A stretch of 64,000 nt of DNA, taken from Liolophura sinensis. Lineage: Eukaryota; Mollusca; Polyplacophora; Chitonida; Chitonidae. The notes under the pieces are model-generated. The model saw only the letters and a program-made list of their open reading frames with translations. It was not told where the DNA came from and searched no databases. Position numbers and translations under genes: made by a program. The stretch spans positions 53,418,984 to 53,482,983 of the forward strand of contig NC_088300.1 in NCBI RefSeq assembly GCF_032854445.1, in the 5' to 3' direction. Positions 1 through 13,700 of this stretch are shown here, in pieces (positions within the stretch are counted from its first letter, which is position 1; every line of letters starts with the position of its first letter).

Positions 1-629
1 TTTTTTTTTGTAAGCGTGCTTTTTTTCTGATGTCATACATGTACAAAATATGTAGGTTGTTTTGTATGGCAAAGGTGCTAAAATATATACTTTTACTCTT
101 TATTATATTCATATTTATAATTTCCATTATATATTAAAATAGCTATAGTGCAAGTAGCATGATATGGACTTAAGTTTTATGTGTTGTCTTTTCATTGGTT
201 AAATTCTGGCATGCTTTGTGTCAGTTTGAGATGTGAGATGCTTTGGCTATGACTTCGTTTGTGTCATGATTTTGTGAACATTTACATATTCATATTATAT
301 GTAACATTGAGCTAAACAAGGAGATAATGTGATGTGTTAAAGCCAAATTATTTATAACCAAAACACCAGTAGTTTACAGCTTTTGTTTACATTTATATAT
401 ACACTGTAATTGCTTCTGTTTGTATCATTTTCTTTTTAAGACTGATTTTTTTTTATGATTCTCATTGTCATTACATTGTTTGTTGAAAAAATCCTGTTGA
501 CATGAGAATGAATCATGTGCATGTACGCAGAATGCATTAACCTTAACTGCTTAATGACGTCTATCTGTGTTGTTGGTCAAAAATGCTAGCTCACTGTGAC
601 TATACGGCTTTTGACCTGTGAGGTGGAGT

Positions 630-818
630 GTTCAAATCCAGCTGTTGGAAATTTGGATGTGGTTTTAAGTCAGAGAGTTTGTGAGGTAGACAGGTACCCA
701 GCTAAGGGCAGTGGTTTACTTCGGACGCTCTTGTGTCTCCACCCACGATAGCATTATACAAGTAGAGAATTTTTGAGTATGGCATTTCAACACCAATCAA
801 ATAAATAAATAAATCAAT
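630..818 (+). mobile_element. Decayed SINE fragment (family 1)
   Basis: The segment has a B-box-like stretch (GTTCAAATCCAG) near 630 and ends with the family-1 tail: TTGAGTATGGC, CACCAATC and an AAATAAATAAAT run. The middle is strongly diverged from the fuller copies at 29.4, 44.7 and 56.5 kb, so this is an old copy. Confidence 0.6.
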
Positions 819-2488
819 CTAGGTTGTAATGAAAATGCCTTATATGTTGTTTTTTTTTATCAGTTACATACATGAATATATACTCTAGTGGAGTCGACAT
901 ATATGCCTGCCTTCTAAACAAACCTCAGAACCTGCAGATTGTGATGGGCTAAGGGCTGTGGGTGGGTGATGGCTGAACGGTGCTTACTTTTCTTTGGATA
1001 CAGGTGTTGGTTCACTCCCAGCCTCCTGACTGGGAATTTCCAAGGGTAGCCTGCCTCCTCTAGTTTTCAGGTCCTGTGAGGCATCTGGCCATAACAGACT
1101 TGTCTTGTAATGCTCTTATTAGGCATATTGCCTTAACTAGGCTTGTGTTACCAATTGCGTACAGCAATTTCCCTAGATTTCTGTCACCTAGCCTAACAAT
1201 CACGCTACAACAGCTCAGAAATGTTTCACATAACTGCAAATCTAGTTATAGACTAACTATTTGGTGTTTAAGCCAGATTATCTGTTAACAAGGCTGCAGA
1301 CAATCCATAAACAACAGTGTAGAATGTCCTGCACACACACATGCATATACCTGTCATAATAGTACAAGAAGCAACAAAACGTGTAACTTCAGGGCAAATT
1401 TTATTGCATGGAATCAGTTTTAAAAGCCCTTTATAAACAATTTTTGATAAAAATCTGATTTAATATACTTTCGAAATAAGTCATCATAAGGTTGTAGACA
1501 ATGCTGTTCAATAATCTGATATACAATCATAGGCCAACCATTGCGATGATGTGATGCTGCTTATAATGGTTGGACTGACTGACAGGAGGGTAGCATCTGA
1601 CTGTACAAGTTTATCTTGCTTAAGCAATGTATCCTCACAAATATGAAGTACAAAACCATATGTAACAAGTGCATGTATTCAAAATTTAGGAATATGCATG
1701 TACCTCAAGTATTAGAAGAGTGTCTTGAGGAAACATGCAGAAAACAAATGTGGCTTGAGGTACAGGATTTTGCGAGTAAGGTAACAGTTTGTGGGAATGC
1801 CGTTGTGTTGCTCTGGATTTCTTTGTTTGAAACCAGTGTACTCACCTGTTTCGAACCGATGCCAGGAATATAAATCAACCGCTTTCGTTTTGTATGTTTA
1901 TAAGATATTCCGTGCATGTTTAAACTTGCATGTGCTTAAACAATGTCCCTACCAGTTTGAGCCATCAGAATAATTTTACATACATGTCTATCTACATGTA
2001 CATGTAAGTCAACAAAGATCAAACATAACAAAGCATAAATGAAATCCATAGATGTAGAGCTAAAACCACATTAAAAGTATAAGCAGATGTACATCATTAC
2101 ATGTTTACATAGATCTTCATAGTTCTTCCTTGAAACCAATGATAAAAGCAGCAATAGCTAAAGTCAAGTGTCATTCACTGTGTATGTACATGTGCATTCT
2201 GCCTATGCCTGAAGGACTTACAAATCACACATCAGTTCAGGAAGCTATCCTCATAACTCACCTCCATGTAGTTGTTGCCATATTGAATGAGCAGTATTAT
2301 ATATGGGAAATAATGGTCAATGAAGTGGAATTAATATTACTTGAACTTGAACACAAAGGAGTAAAAATATACACATATATGTATGACATGTATGCACCTG
2401 AAAAAACACAGTGCCTACTTGTTCAGTATGTTTAAAGAGGCAATAATGGACATATATGGCAAACAATGCATATTTACTAATGAAATCA

Positions 2489-2563
2489 TATTTTCTATTT
2501 TCCCACAATTTTGTTTACGCCCTAATATTTTCTATTTTCCCACAATTTTGTTTACGCCCTAAT
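2489..2563. repeat. 37-bp direct tandem duplication
   Basis: A 37-bp unit (starting ATTTTCTATTTTCCCACAAT) occurs twice back to back with no visible difference, pointing to a recent duplication. No gene is disrupted. Confidence 0.85.
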
Positions 2564-4597
2564 AACAATATGCTTCTGTATGTACCTGTACTATTTACAG
2601 TGTTAAGTGATTCTAGAGTTTGAAAAAGGTGGTCGCTTTATAAATTTTCAGACAATCTATATTAAGCTCACTCCTTTTGTCATTAATTTCCAATAAAATT
2701 GAGCATGAACATATGCTTCAGAAGCAGTTTCATGGACAGAATCTGTACATGTGGAAAAGCCGCATTACACCATGTCCTGGATTGGCTATTAAACTTAAGC
2801 TTGCACAAGTTTAGATAACAGGCATGGTAAGTTTCTTCAAAATCCATGGTCAAGTGGTTTGGGAGGAGTTGCATGGGTGAAAGCGACAAAGAGATCGGTG
2901 GAGAGCCAGGGCAACTTTGTTGCCAGGGGTTGGTGCAAGTATTGTTATAAATACATATATTCTTAATGCGAAACAAAATGATTCTCTTTCTTACTTTAGA
3001 GTATGGTACTAAGACGCTGACCATGCTCTTAATAGTATACCATGTAGTGCATAAGGCAAACTGTGGAGGTATAAACAGCTTCATGAATGACCACACATGG
3101 ATTAAGATTTTGGCATTAATTTAAGCTGATTAAAGTTAACTGAGCACTCATATCAGGTAGGTGGAAGGATTACGTTGTCCTAAGTCAGATTTGTTCTAAG
3201 GTCCTTGTTCATTCTCTGAGATTACTTCAATTTTCTGCAAAAATGATCTATGAGCAACACAACACTGATCCACGTTACAATATGTTTACGTGTAGCTAAC
3301 GGGTATATTTGAGACACCATATCCTAATTAAATTAACAGGAGAGAATGTTAGCAAAGTGTTCACAAAATTTGGATTATACATTACATATGACAAGACTGA
3401 AGGTACTGCACTATACTTGCAACTCAAGGGTTTCTTTCTGGGGGGCATACTTCATTTGTAAAATCCAGCTCAAGGCCTGCAAAAGGCCAGGGAAGGGGGA
3501 CTGAATATGATTTCTCCCCCGCCCTGAGCACTTCTAAAAATGTACATGCCATTACAATGAATAAATAGGTGTCATGTACAAATGCATCAAGTAGATAATA
3601 AGCATATTGATAAAAATCTGAAATAAAAAATGTCATAATGATGAGAAAGCCACAAGCCGATTAAAAACCCTGCTCTGAACAAAAACTTCTTCTTACCAAA
3701 GACGAGAGCTGTTCTATTCCTTACCATCAGAATACAATAAACACCTGACTATTACAAGAAAGCAGCCAACCCATGTACGAGAGACTCGCGTGTGATCACA
3801 CCTTGCATATAGCCTGACTAAATTGACATGACGAAACGAAAAGTTAAAGGGATAAAAATATAGGTGAGATATTGCATGTCAGCCTGAATACTTTTGCAGA
3901 TAATATGTACGATGTCTTTCAAGCACGAATGATGATGTGTAGATGTTCATATGGTGGTCACGGCGTACTTGTAAATCATGGAAAAAAGTAGGTGAAGTTT
4001 TCGGCAATTTCGTACCACAGTAATCAAAATTTACGTGTAATTCTGTCCTAAAAGTTAGAAAAACAAGCAAAAATGACAAATATGCAGTTATGCAATAAAA
4101 TGAAGCCTTTGATCATCAAGAACATCATGTCCAACAACAACAACAACATCCCTCTCCTCACATAAAACTGCTTGCCACATGTAAAAATCCAAATGACATA
4201 CCGTAAAAGCTTTAAATTCTTAGTGGCTAATTAAATGAAATTGAATGATTTAAGGAAAGGAATCAGGGCTAGAACCATCTATAAGTATTATCTTCACAGC
4301 CTCAATGTAACATTTTTGCATCAAATACATGATGTAAATTATCCGTTCGAAGTCTCCTTAGTTGTTCAGCAGTTAGACACCCACAAATCACAGTTGATAA
4401 TGGGAGTATTATGGACAAAACATACATTGAACTGAGGTACTTATAACAGGCCTTCTGCATCAACAACATCTCCATTGCTATGCTTCTTGGTAACATGCCT
4501 GAAAAGAATATGGTATGGCCTTGGTAAGTACTTAGATGCCAACTAAACAACCTCCCCTGATTTTCACAAGGGCCATTTCTATCACATCTTTGGAAAT

Positions 4598-4714
4598 CTA
4601 TGTCTGGAGATCTACTCGGCAGAATTCGCCTGTGTCTAAATTCTTGGCCATCACTTGGGACGGGTCAGCATTGGGCACAATGTGGCGTACAAAGACGTAT
4701 CCAATGCAGCAGTC
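4598..4714 (-). CDS. LRR gene exon 10 (last coding exon)
   Basis: Acceptor TGTTTTTGTAG starts the exon in phase 0. It encodes 38 residues (DCCIGYVFVRHIVPNADPSQ, then VMAKNLDTGEFCRVDLQT) and the stop TAG at 4600-4598. This tail is not LRR-like and I recognise no domain in it. Confidence 0.85.
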   Translation of the reverse strand, partial: DCCIGYVFVRHIVPNADPSQVMAKNLDTGEFCRVDLQT

Positions 4715-7700
4715 CTACAAAAACAAAACACAGTCTGTCAGAACTCCACAAAGAATTTCTCTACATGCCACACTGTCTGATCTTCTTTCATTATGTTTCA
4801 CTTGAACAGAATGATTTAATGTATAAGCAATTTTCACCACAGTAGTTTTTGAAAATATAATTTACACAAAATCTCTACAAAAGTTAACACTAGTTACCAG
4901 ACAAAAATTTTAGGACTCAAAAAGTAATATGGTATAAAATGACCTAAAATGTCATCCATGACAAAACTGCTCAATTTGTATGATTCTGAGTGTTCTTATT
5001 GATATTAGAAAGATGTTTTGAAGTTTGAGGCAGAATGACATTGAATTGGAAAAATGTTTCACCACCAACAGTTTATTTACCACTAAAAATGCACTTTAAG
5101 GGGTGGAATATTAGGTAATTTGAAGTGGGTACATGCATAGAAGTAGGAGAGAAGAAAATCAGTCACTTTGTAACACATGGCTATTTACCAGTGTGTGACC
5201 CCTGAGTATATCTAACCTCCACTTAACAGACTGCCACAGGTGTGACTTTGTAACACTTGGCTATTTACCATGTCTGGCTGGAGTGTGTGCCCCCTGAGTA
5301 TGTCTCACCTCCACATAACGGACTGCCACTGGTGTGACTTTGTAACACTTGGCTATTTACCATGTCTGGCTGGAGTGTGTGCCCCCTGAGTATGTCTCAC
5401 CTCTGCATAACGGACTGCCACTGGTGTGACTTTGTAACACTTGGCTACTTACCATGTCTGGCTGGAGTGTGTGCCCCATGAGTATGTGTCACCTCCAGAT
5501 AACAGACTGCCACAGGTGTGACTTTGTAACACTTGGCTATTTACCACGTCTGGCTGGAGTGTGTGCCCCCTGAGTATATCTCACCTCCAGATAACGGACT
5601 GCCACAGGTGTGACTTTGTAACACTTGGCTATTTACCATGTCTGGCTGGAGTGTGTGCCCCATGAGTATGTGTCACCTCTGCATAACGGACTGCCACAGG
5701 TGTGACTTTGTAACACTTGGCTATTTACCATGTCTGGCTGGAGTGTGTGCCCCGTGAGTATGTGTCACCTCCAGATAACAGACTGCCACAGGTGTGACTT
5801 TGTAACACTTGGCTATTTACCATGTCTGGCTGGAGTGTGTGCCCCCTGAGTATGTCTCACCTCCAGATAACGGACTGCCACAGGTGTGACTTTGTAACAC
5901 TTGGCTATTTACCATGTCTGGCTGGAGTGTGTGCCCCGTGAGTATGTCTTACCTCTAGATACCGTACTGCGGCTGGTGTGACTTTGTAACAGCCATTCAG
6001 GTGAATCTCCTCCAAGTTGTAGCAACTGTTAGCCAGGGCAAAGATGCTCTTGTCTGTGACATTCCTCACACCAGATAGGATTATGCTCTCCAAGGAACAG
6101 CAGCGTGCAAGTTCACATATGCCAGCGTCACTCAGCTGAAATTGAGTACAGACAAGAGTTATACCCGTGTGAGACCACAGGTGTATACATTTATACCTCC
6201 ATGTTGAGTCAAAACATGCATACAAGTACTAAATCATGCAGCTGCAACTACAACTACCTGTGACCCTGCACAATGAATATATAATGTACATACATATAAA
6301 ACTGCTTTGTATGTGTGCATGGTGTACATTTTACAATTAATATGTTGAATATTAAAACATGATTTTCCAGTTTGAGCTATTTTTTACTTGAATGGTGTCT
6401 TATGCTGTACCCAAGAATATTTCACTTATACAACGTCGGTCAGCATTACTGTGGGAGGAAACCGCGCTCGAAAAAAAAAACCATGACCAGGTTACTGTAC
6501 ACCTTCCCAGGTATGGCCCTGAACTCAAAGACCACACTGGTGAGAGACTCTTTGGTCACTGTGTCTCGATGTCATGCCAACCACTCAGCCACGGAGACCC
6601 CTTTGTCAGTTTGAGATGGGTGACATAGAAATATACATTGCAACATCACTTTTTCAGAGTTTGCGAATTACAAATGCTGTTTTATTATATGCTATGAAAC
6701 ATAAGTTTAAATTTCACAGAATATTGATTTCTGCTGTGCTTTACACACCAGAACGTCCGTATACAGCAGACGATGATACATGCAACAGAATACAAGGGGG
6801 GACAACTCAGGTCTCAACCAAAATTGTATTAGTCACTAGGTGTAACCTGATAAACTGCTGATCTCCATGGTCTTATCCAATGAGAATAATAGAAATTTAA
6901 ATGAAGTATGGCAATTACATTTGTACAACCTTAATTCAACACATACTTATTTTGTTATTTGATACGTATTAACACTGTGCTCAAGGAGTTTTCACATGTG
7001 ACTGCTTGTCAGGATTATGGGTTGAGGAAACGGAAGTAAACCACCAAATAAACCAGCTGCCTGACAAACCTCCTAACTGGCCACAGCTAAACCAATGAAA
7101 GCTGAATATGAACATTGGTGAGGGGCCTGACAGCTGCAGTGCACCAGTGCTTTAACCATCTGAGCCGGTAAGAGTCCACATTGACTCAGAAGGTTGCGTA
7201 CCATCCATATATCATACTATGTTTTGATACACCCTAGATCAGAAAACAAAGATGGCCACTGAGCATGAGTATATTCCTGTAAAACTTTAGTCTGCATACA
7301 AATCTGCTTAATGTACATCCAACTTAAGTACATAGTCTCATTATATACTGGTATTCTTTATATCTGTCACAACTATATCTCGGAAGAGCATATCTATCTT
7401 TGCAGTAATGTCTCAAAATCTAAGGGGGCAAAATGAATACCTTTATTACATGCAATATAAAAGAAGCAGTAGTTACTACAACACAATCCATACCTCGCGA
7501 CATCCCTTCAGGCCAACATGGGTAAGACTTGTTGAATTTTCAGCTAACAGAAACAAGAGATCATCTTCCACACACAGCAGCCCTGACAGATCCAGGAGGG
7601 CGAGATTACAGCAGTTCAGGGCCACTTGCCTCAGGACATCAACATTCATCTGCACAGATAAACAACTCACACAATTCCACCGCACTAACTTACAGGCAAT

Positions 7701-10700
7701 TCAAGGCAAAGACATTTATAACCATTGGTTTGGTAAAACAGCCTTGAAAAGATATATAGATGCTTTGATTTAGAACAATTTATTATTTATGTTCTATAAA
7801 TGCATAGAACATGCATGTAAATATAAACCTGCCTAAATGGCCCAATTATCACCTTCTAAAAATCATAGAAAGAGACAGGAAGTTATGTTCTTTACCATCT
7901 TTACCGAATATTGAATATAATATAAGCTGGAAAGTATTCAACGTAAATGATCCAAATTTGACCTCAAAAGTTTTGGAGGCAGGTAAATATCATAAAATAT
8001 GACTTCTGGTGAAGAATCTTCCTTTTTTTCAGTGAGGTATCATCAAACCTTTCAAACTAACCTCCAGACACATTTAAAAGATTAACAGCACTCAAAATCA
8101 TACATGATTTTGAATGTTGAATCATACATGATTTTGAATGTTGAATCATACATGATTTTGAATGTTGAATCATACATGATTTTGCCGAATGTTAATCTAA
8201 CAACATCAAGCAAAATGTGCAGTTTCATTTCTAGTCATGGGATACACTTTAGGCCATTTATCGTAGTAGCTTTATTTAAATCTCTTCCCAGGAAAGATGT
8301 TGTGTTTTCCCCACTGTTCTATTCAACTTCAACTGTTGGCATATGAACAGTAGTTTATACCACAAAGACCTCCACCAACCTTTCTACAGCTGAGAAGCAG
8401 TTTGCGGAGCTGTGGTGTCCTGGAGGTGTCCTGAAACAAAGGCAGTAGACTCTCCCCAGTGATATTCTCCAGGAGACTCAGTGAGAGCACCTCCAGTTTA
8501 CCACAGCACTGACTCACAGCCTGCAGACCCTCGTCACTAATGTGCTGACGGACACTGCCACTGATGTCCAGCTCACGCAGCTGGCCACCCACCTTCTCCA
8601 GAATCTACAACACAATACAGGACTTATTACGTGACCATAGAGTAAGGCAAACACACATAAAGAAAACCAGGTACAAATTCTACAGACAGTTGCAGAGTTT
8701 AAACCAAAATTACAAAACTTAATTCTGCTATACAGTCTACCAGAGTGCAAAAAAACAACACACACACAAAATATCAATATACAAGATTTATAATGGAAAG
8801 ATGCCAGGCAGGTGCTCAGATTGAAGAACTGTTTTTTCTGCTACTTTCACTGTTTTGCATATTTAGAAGTATGTGAATCATCCGACCGGAAACACAATCC
8901 AGGTATAAACGTCATACAGGGTGTTATTAGGCACAAACTTTGTCCACCTTTTCAAGGGTGCTTTCTTGGTGAGCGCAACATATGAGGAGAGCCTGAAAAG
9001 TTCTCAGCCAGAGGTAGGTAAAGAAGATTCATTAGACTGTATGAGCTTAATCTTAACGACCTGCAACTTCCTTTATGTATGATAAAGAGGTGCTCAATTC
9101 GTAGCCTATATAACTTTTCTGCCTCGCCTTGTAGTACTTCATCTTAATCACAGCATCCATGTCTTGTCTAATCTAGTAAACCATCATTTTGTGACAGTTA
9201 AAATAACTCACTGATAAACATAACCTCGAAAGTATATGACTAGTGAGAAGTATGCCACTTTACTCTACAGCTTAACACAACGATGTAATCACTCCGGGCA
9301 GAATGCCTGATGTCTCTGTTTGTTCTAAAAGTTGACGCTAAAAATGTGCAAAATTGTGAAATTTGTATGGCCCATCTTGGTGCAAAATTAAGACTAGACT
9401 AGACTTCCAGAAACATTCTGTCAGTGCATTTGCTGGCAAACTCATCCACGCAACTGAACACACAATACAAGTCAGAAAAACAAGTAAAGACATCTGAGAA
9501 TTTCTCTCTATCAACACCAATTTATGAAATTTAAACTTCTACACAGAAACTTTCCAAAGTCATAACATTAACATTTTCTGTAAGTATATGCTTGAGTAAA
9601 TGGGTCAAAAATTTTAAACAGGCTAACAATGCTGCTGAAAGATGGCTTCAGAAATGACCCCCTTTTCTGTATTGCTACACTTTTGATAATGCCTAAATGC
9701 CATCTGAAACTCAAAAACGTGATTGACACGGTTCATTTATGACACTAACCTTGGTCAGTGTGTCATCGCTGAGCGCAGACACGCCGGACAAGCGGATGGA
9801 CATGAGGTGCTTCAGCCTGGTGACACACTCCACAAACAGGTCAGAATCTTCCAGCAGTATGCCACAGAGGGACAGCTCTGTCAGAGTAGTGGGCAGTGTC
9901 CAGAGGGCCTCAGAGTCAGGCCGGGCACTAAGCTTATTACAGTAGGACAGGTCCAGACTCTTCAGCTGAGTACAGCCTTGAGACAGCTGGAAACATAATA
10001 GACAGGGTTTATTTATTTCTCTGAGTGGTGTTTTACACAGTAGTACAGAATTCTTTGCTTATATGACAACAGTTTGGTTTATGGGTGGAATAAACAGAAA
10101 TGACAGGAGTAAACCATTCCCCGTTTGCTAGGTTCTGGACAAATCTCCTGACTCAAAGCCGCAGCCAAGCCAGTGAGGGCTAGATGTGAACACATCAACT
10201 GCCTAAAGCCAATGCTTAAACTGTCTGAACAAGCGGGGCCTTTCAAGCAGAAATGACTGTTTTAATATGTTGATTCAGACAGGCATTAGATAAATGTAGG
10301 TTTAAACAGGTACACTGCGTAAGTTATTTGCAGTTACTTATAAGACTTGTACAAGGCCATGTTCAAGAAAATTTAACTCATATGACATTAGTTAGGCCAC
10401 AGCTGAAGTAATCTCACTAAAGCGGTCACTTCAGATACTGCCTTTCAACTTTTCAATCCCAACTCATCCACTGCTCCTCCTATCAAATTCATACTTCTGT
10501 AGTTTGGGAATGAAGTCTGCTCATACGATGACTCGGCAGAGGTTCTAATGTCTCAATTCTCCAACACAAGATGACTGGGATTCTGGGAATAGGTTTTACT
10601 TCTGATAACGACAAATCAGTATAGAGAGTGGTTACTTAATCTGATTTTGGCGATATTGAGGCAGTCTAAAACACTCAGCCATTGAGCCACTCAGCAAGAT

Positions 10701-13700
10701 CTATTAGTGCCAAATGTGCAAAAGTAAAAAACTAACATAGGTTTATTTTGTTCAGTTACTTAAAGTCACTGAACAAAATTATAATCACATTTACAACACT
10801 TTGAAGTATTGATCTCTGAACTGTTTAGTGGAATGATGTGTGCCAACCACAGATGATTAGGTACACGTATACTTGTATACATTTGATACTGAGGGGGCTT
10901 CTCATACACCTCACATGTTTGACATTAATTTAGATGAAAAAGTAGGTTTCATCTGTTTTTCCCTCGTGCGGAAGAAGATAAGCACTGTACTGCAAATGGA
11001 TTTGGTGTCATTAGCATGGCACTCCAGTGAGGCAGCACTGTAAGTATGTTGGTACTGGGACCAACCATTGGGGAGATATTGTTGAATGTGAGGTTAAACC
11101 TGAAACAGATAGACAAGTAGGTTTCATCTGCTTTTCCCTTGTCTATCTGTTTCAGGTTTAACCTCACCCTCATCTTTGTCTCCCCATAGTAGTTCTAGTA
11201 CCAACATATTTATTGTCCTGCATCACTGCAATATCATGTTATTAGCACCAAACCTATTCAAAGTACAGTGCTTAACTTATACCAAGTATGTAGATTACCG
11301 CTTTCTAACCACTCAATCATTGGATTGTGGTTCATTATTTTCTTTGACCCACCGAAGAATAAGCTGGAACATACATACAAACATACATGTACATGTGAAA
11401 TACCAGACATATTGTAGACTGCACTTACGCTTATAAGTCCTTGACCAGATATTCTGTTGCAACCATGGGCATTTAACCTGCAGTACAAATAAAACAGATA
11501 TTTATGAGGCTATGAAGTGGGACATGTGGGATGTGAAATATTCTTGTAAGTCTGTAACAATGTTTCCAAAGACAAAAAATTGCCGTTTCTTTCTGCATCA
11601 ATCTGCATACTATCTTTGTTTCTGCCTTAAGTGATCATGAAAAAGTGCCTGATACACTTGTAGCTTTCTTAAGGAGTGTCCAGATGAATGGATATGAACG
11701 AATTATATCATTGCTTCAAACAGTTGCTGCCGTGCCTGAACATTTTTGAACTCTTTGCTTTGCAGCTTCTCAATTCAGATATCACATGTTTGTGATAAAT
11801 TGTTATCTGCTCTCTGCCAAAACCTTCATTTCTGATACTTTTCCCGGAAATTCAATATCACTCACTTTTTTAAGTTGGGACAGCGCCTCCCCAGCTCTTC
11901 CAAACTCACATCGCTCATTGTCAGAAGGCCTACATCCAGTTCTTCCTAGAGTAATATACAGAGTTCTCATTATAGGATATACAGCCTACTTGTAGTTCAT
12001 AATGATGAATACTGCATCCCAAATATCATCTGTCTGACGATAGGGCTGAAAGCCTCTAAGCAATGTCCTTCAAGATATAGCAGGCCTGCATTTCTCTCCA
12101 TAAATCAAGATTAGATTCTACATTACACAGCAAGAGACATTGCTGAAAACTTGAGAACTTACAGAAATGACAAAATAAGAAATACAAAGTATTATCATAA
12201 TGGTTTCCAGTGGCTAGAGAGAGTGTTTTGCTGTGATCAACATGTAACTGATCAATGTATTTTGCTATGAGAGATCAGCAATGATCTCATTTTAGAGGAA
12301 ATATTCAACAGCATTTCTGTTGCATCATCTAGATGAAAAATACAATGTTATCTATAACTTACTAAACTTTGTCCAAGATGCTGAGCTATGGATGGGAAGA
12401 TTGTGTCATCTAGCCGCGGAATGCCTTTAAGCTCAAGCACTCTGACCAAAGGGTTAGCACTGACGACTTTAACAATACCTACAAAAAAAAATCCATTATA
12501 ACTTCAAGACACCATGTCCAAATGTACACAAAGCATGTTGGGATTTTTATTTAACCAAACATAAGTAAATATAGGATATTCATACATATTTAATATACAT
12601 ATAATGATAATTTCAAGCACAGGATTTGACTGAGAAAGAACAATAGCTTGAGAAAAAAAAGGACTAGCCTGAGAGAGTTCCTTCACTGGGTAAAGAAGCA
12701 CCATTCATGCACCTTAATTCTGAAACGGATTGCTGCTTCTATCTCTCTTAATTGATCAGTTCATTGATAAAAAGTTGAATCCTTGGCAACATACTCAATG
12801 ACGTGGTACTTGAAATTACCTTCCCCAGAGACTGATGTACAGCCCTTTCAGACTGAGCTTCTCCAGACATAGGGAGCAAATATTTACAAGTCCTTTAGAA
12901 GTGATATGGGACAGATGTTTCAGCTCAAGCGTTTTCAGTTCCTTTTGTCCCTCTGTAACCGCAAGGATGCCCTCGTCTGCAAGAACAAACAGTAAAATCA
13001 AAACGTGTTACATACATTGAGCAGAAGCGATTAATGAACGCAAATAATTTTGATAACTGAAAGCAGAACTACTTCAATAAAACTATAATTATCTTTCCAT
13101 ACATTACAGAATGTAGACTATGAGAAAACTTTCTGTGTGCTTTCTGTTGGAACGAGGTGCTGAGAATAGCTGTGTCAATCCAGCCACTGTTACAGCAGCC
13201 TTACATCTTTGTGACTCATATGAACCCTGGGGGGCATCACCTTTGTTCTTTTTTATATTTATTCTTGCAAGAACAGCACTTGACTTCTGAGTAATTGTTG
13301 ACCAGCTGAACAGTCTCTGAGGACGTTTGTTTTCACTCAATGTCTGAACTCAAGTTTGCTCAACTGCAACACTTCTCACCAGTATCACTAACCAACATTG
13401 AAAAAAATTCAGGCTTAAGATCAGATATTGATCAAAATCTATATTGCAGATTTATATCATTGTTGACCTGTAACATTGCTCACTCATATCACTGCTCACC
13501 TGCAACTGGTATTATTATGACTTACCTGTAACATTATCACACCTTATTATCTGGAGTGTGTGAAGCTGGCAATTACAGGCTGCTAGCTGCTTCAGGACCA
13601 GGTCTGTATTCTGTTCACACCTATACAGCAACACATGGCGCAAACTAGACACAAACAAATTGTATGTAATGTGACACAAATAGTGCTCTGACAACTGTCT

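Larger units (their letters stand above)
1..4597. other. Non-coding region downstream of the LRR gene
   Basis: No exon with consistent splice signals and protein-like sequence is visible on either strand. The part next to 4597 should hold the 3' UTR of the minus-strand LRR gene. A decayed SINE lies near 630-818 and a 37-bp direct duplication at 2489-2563. Short open frames here (for example about 137 codons on the minus strand at 2683-3096) look random. Confidence 0.6.

Noticed and set aside
2130-2435. 101-codon open frame on the plus strand
   Set aside because: No splice partner, no domain, composition follows the AT-rich surroundings.
2683-3096. 137-codon open frame on the minus strand
   Set aside because: Looks like translated non-coding DNA; no recognisable motif and no gene context.
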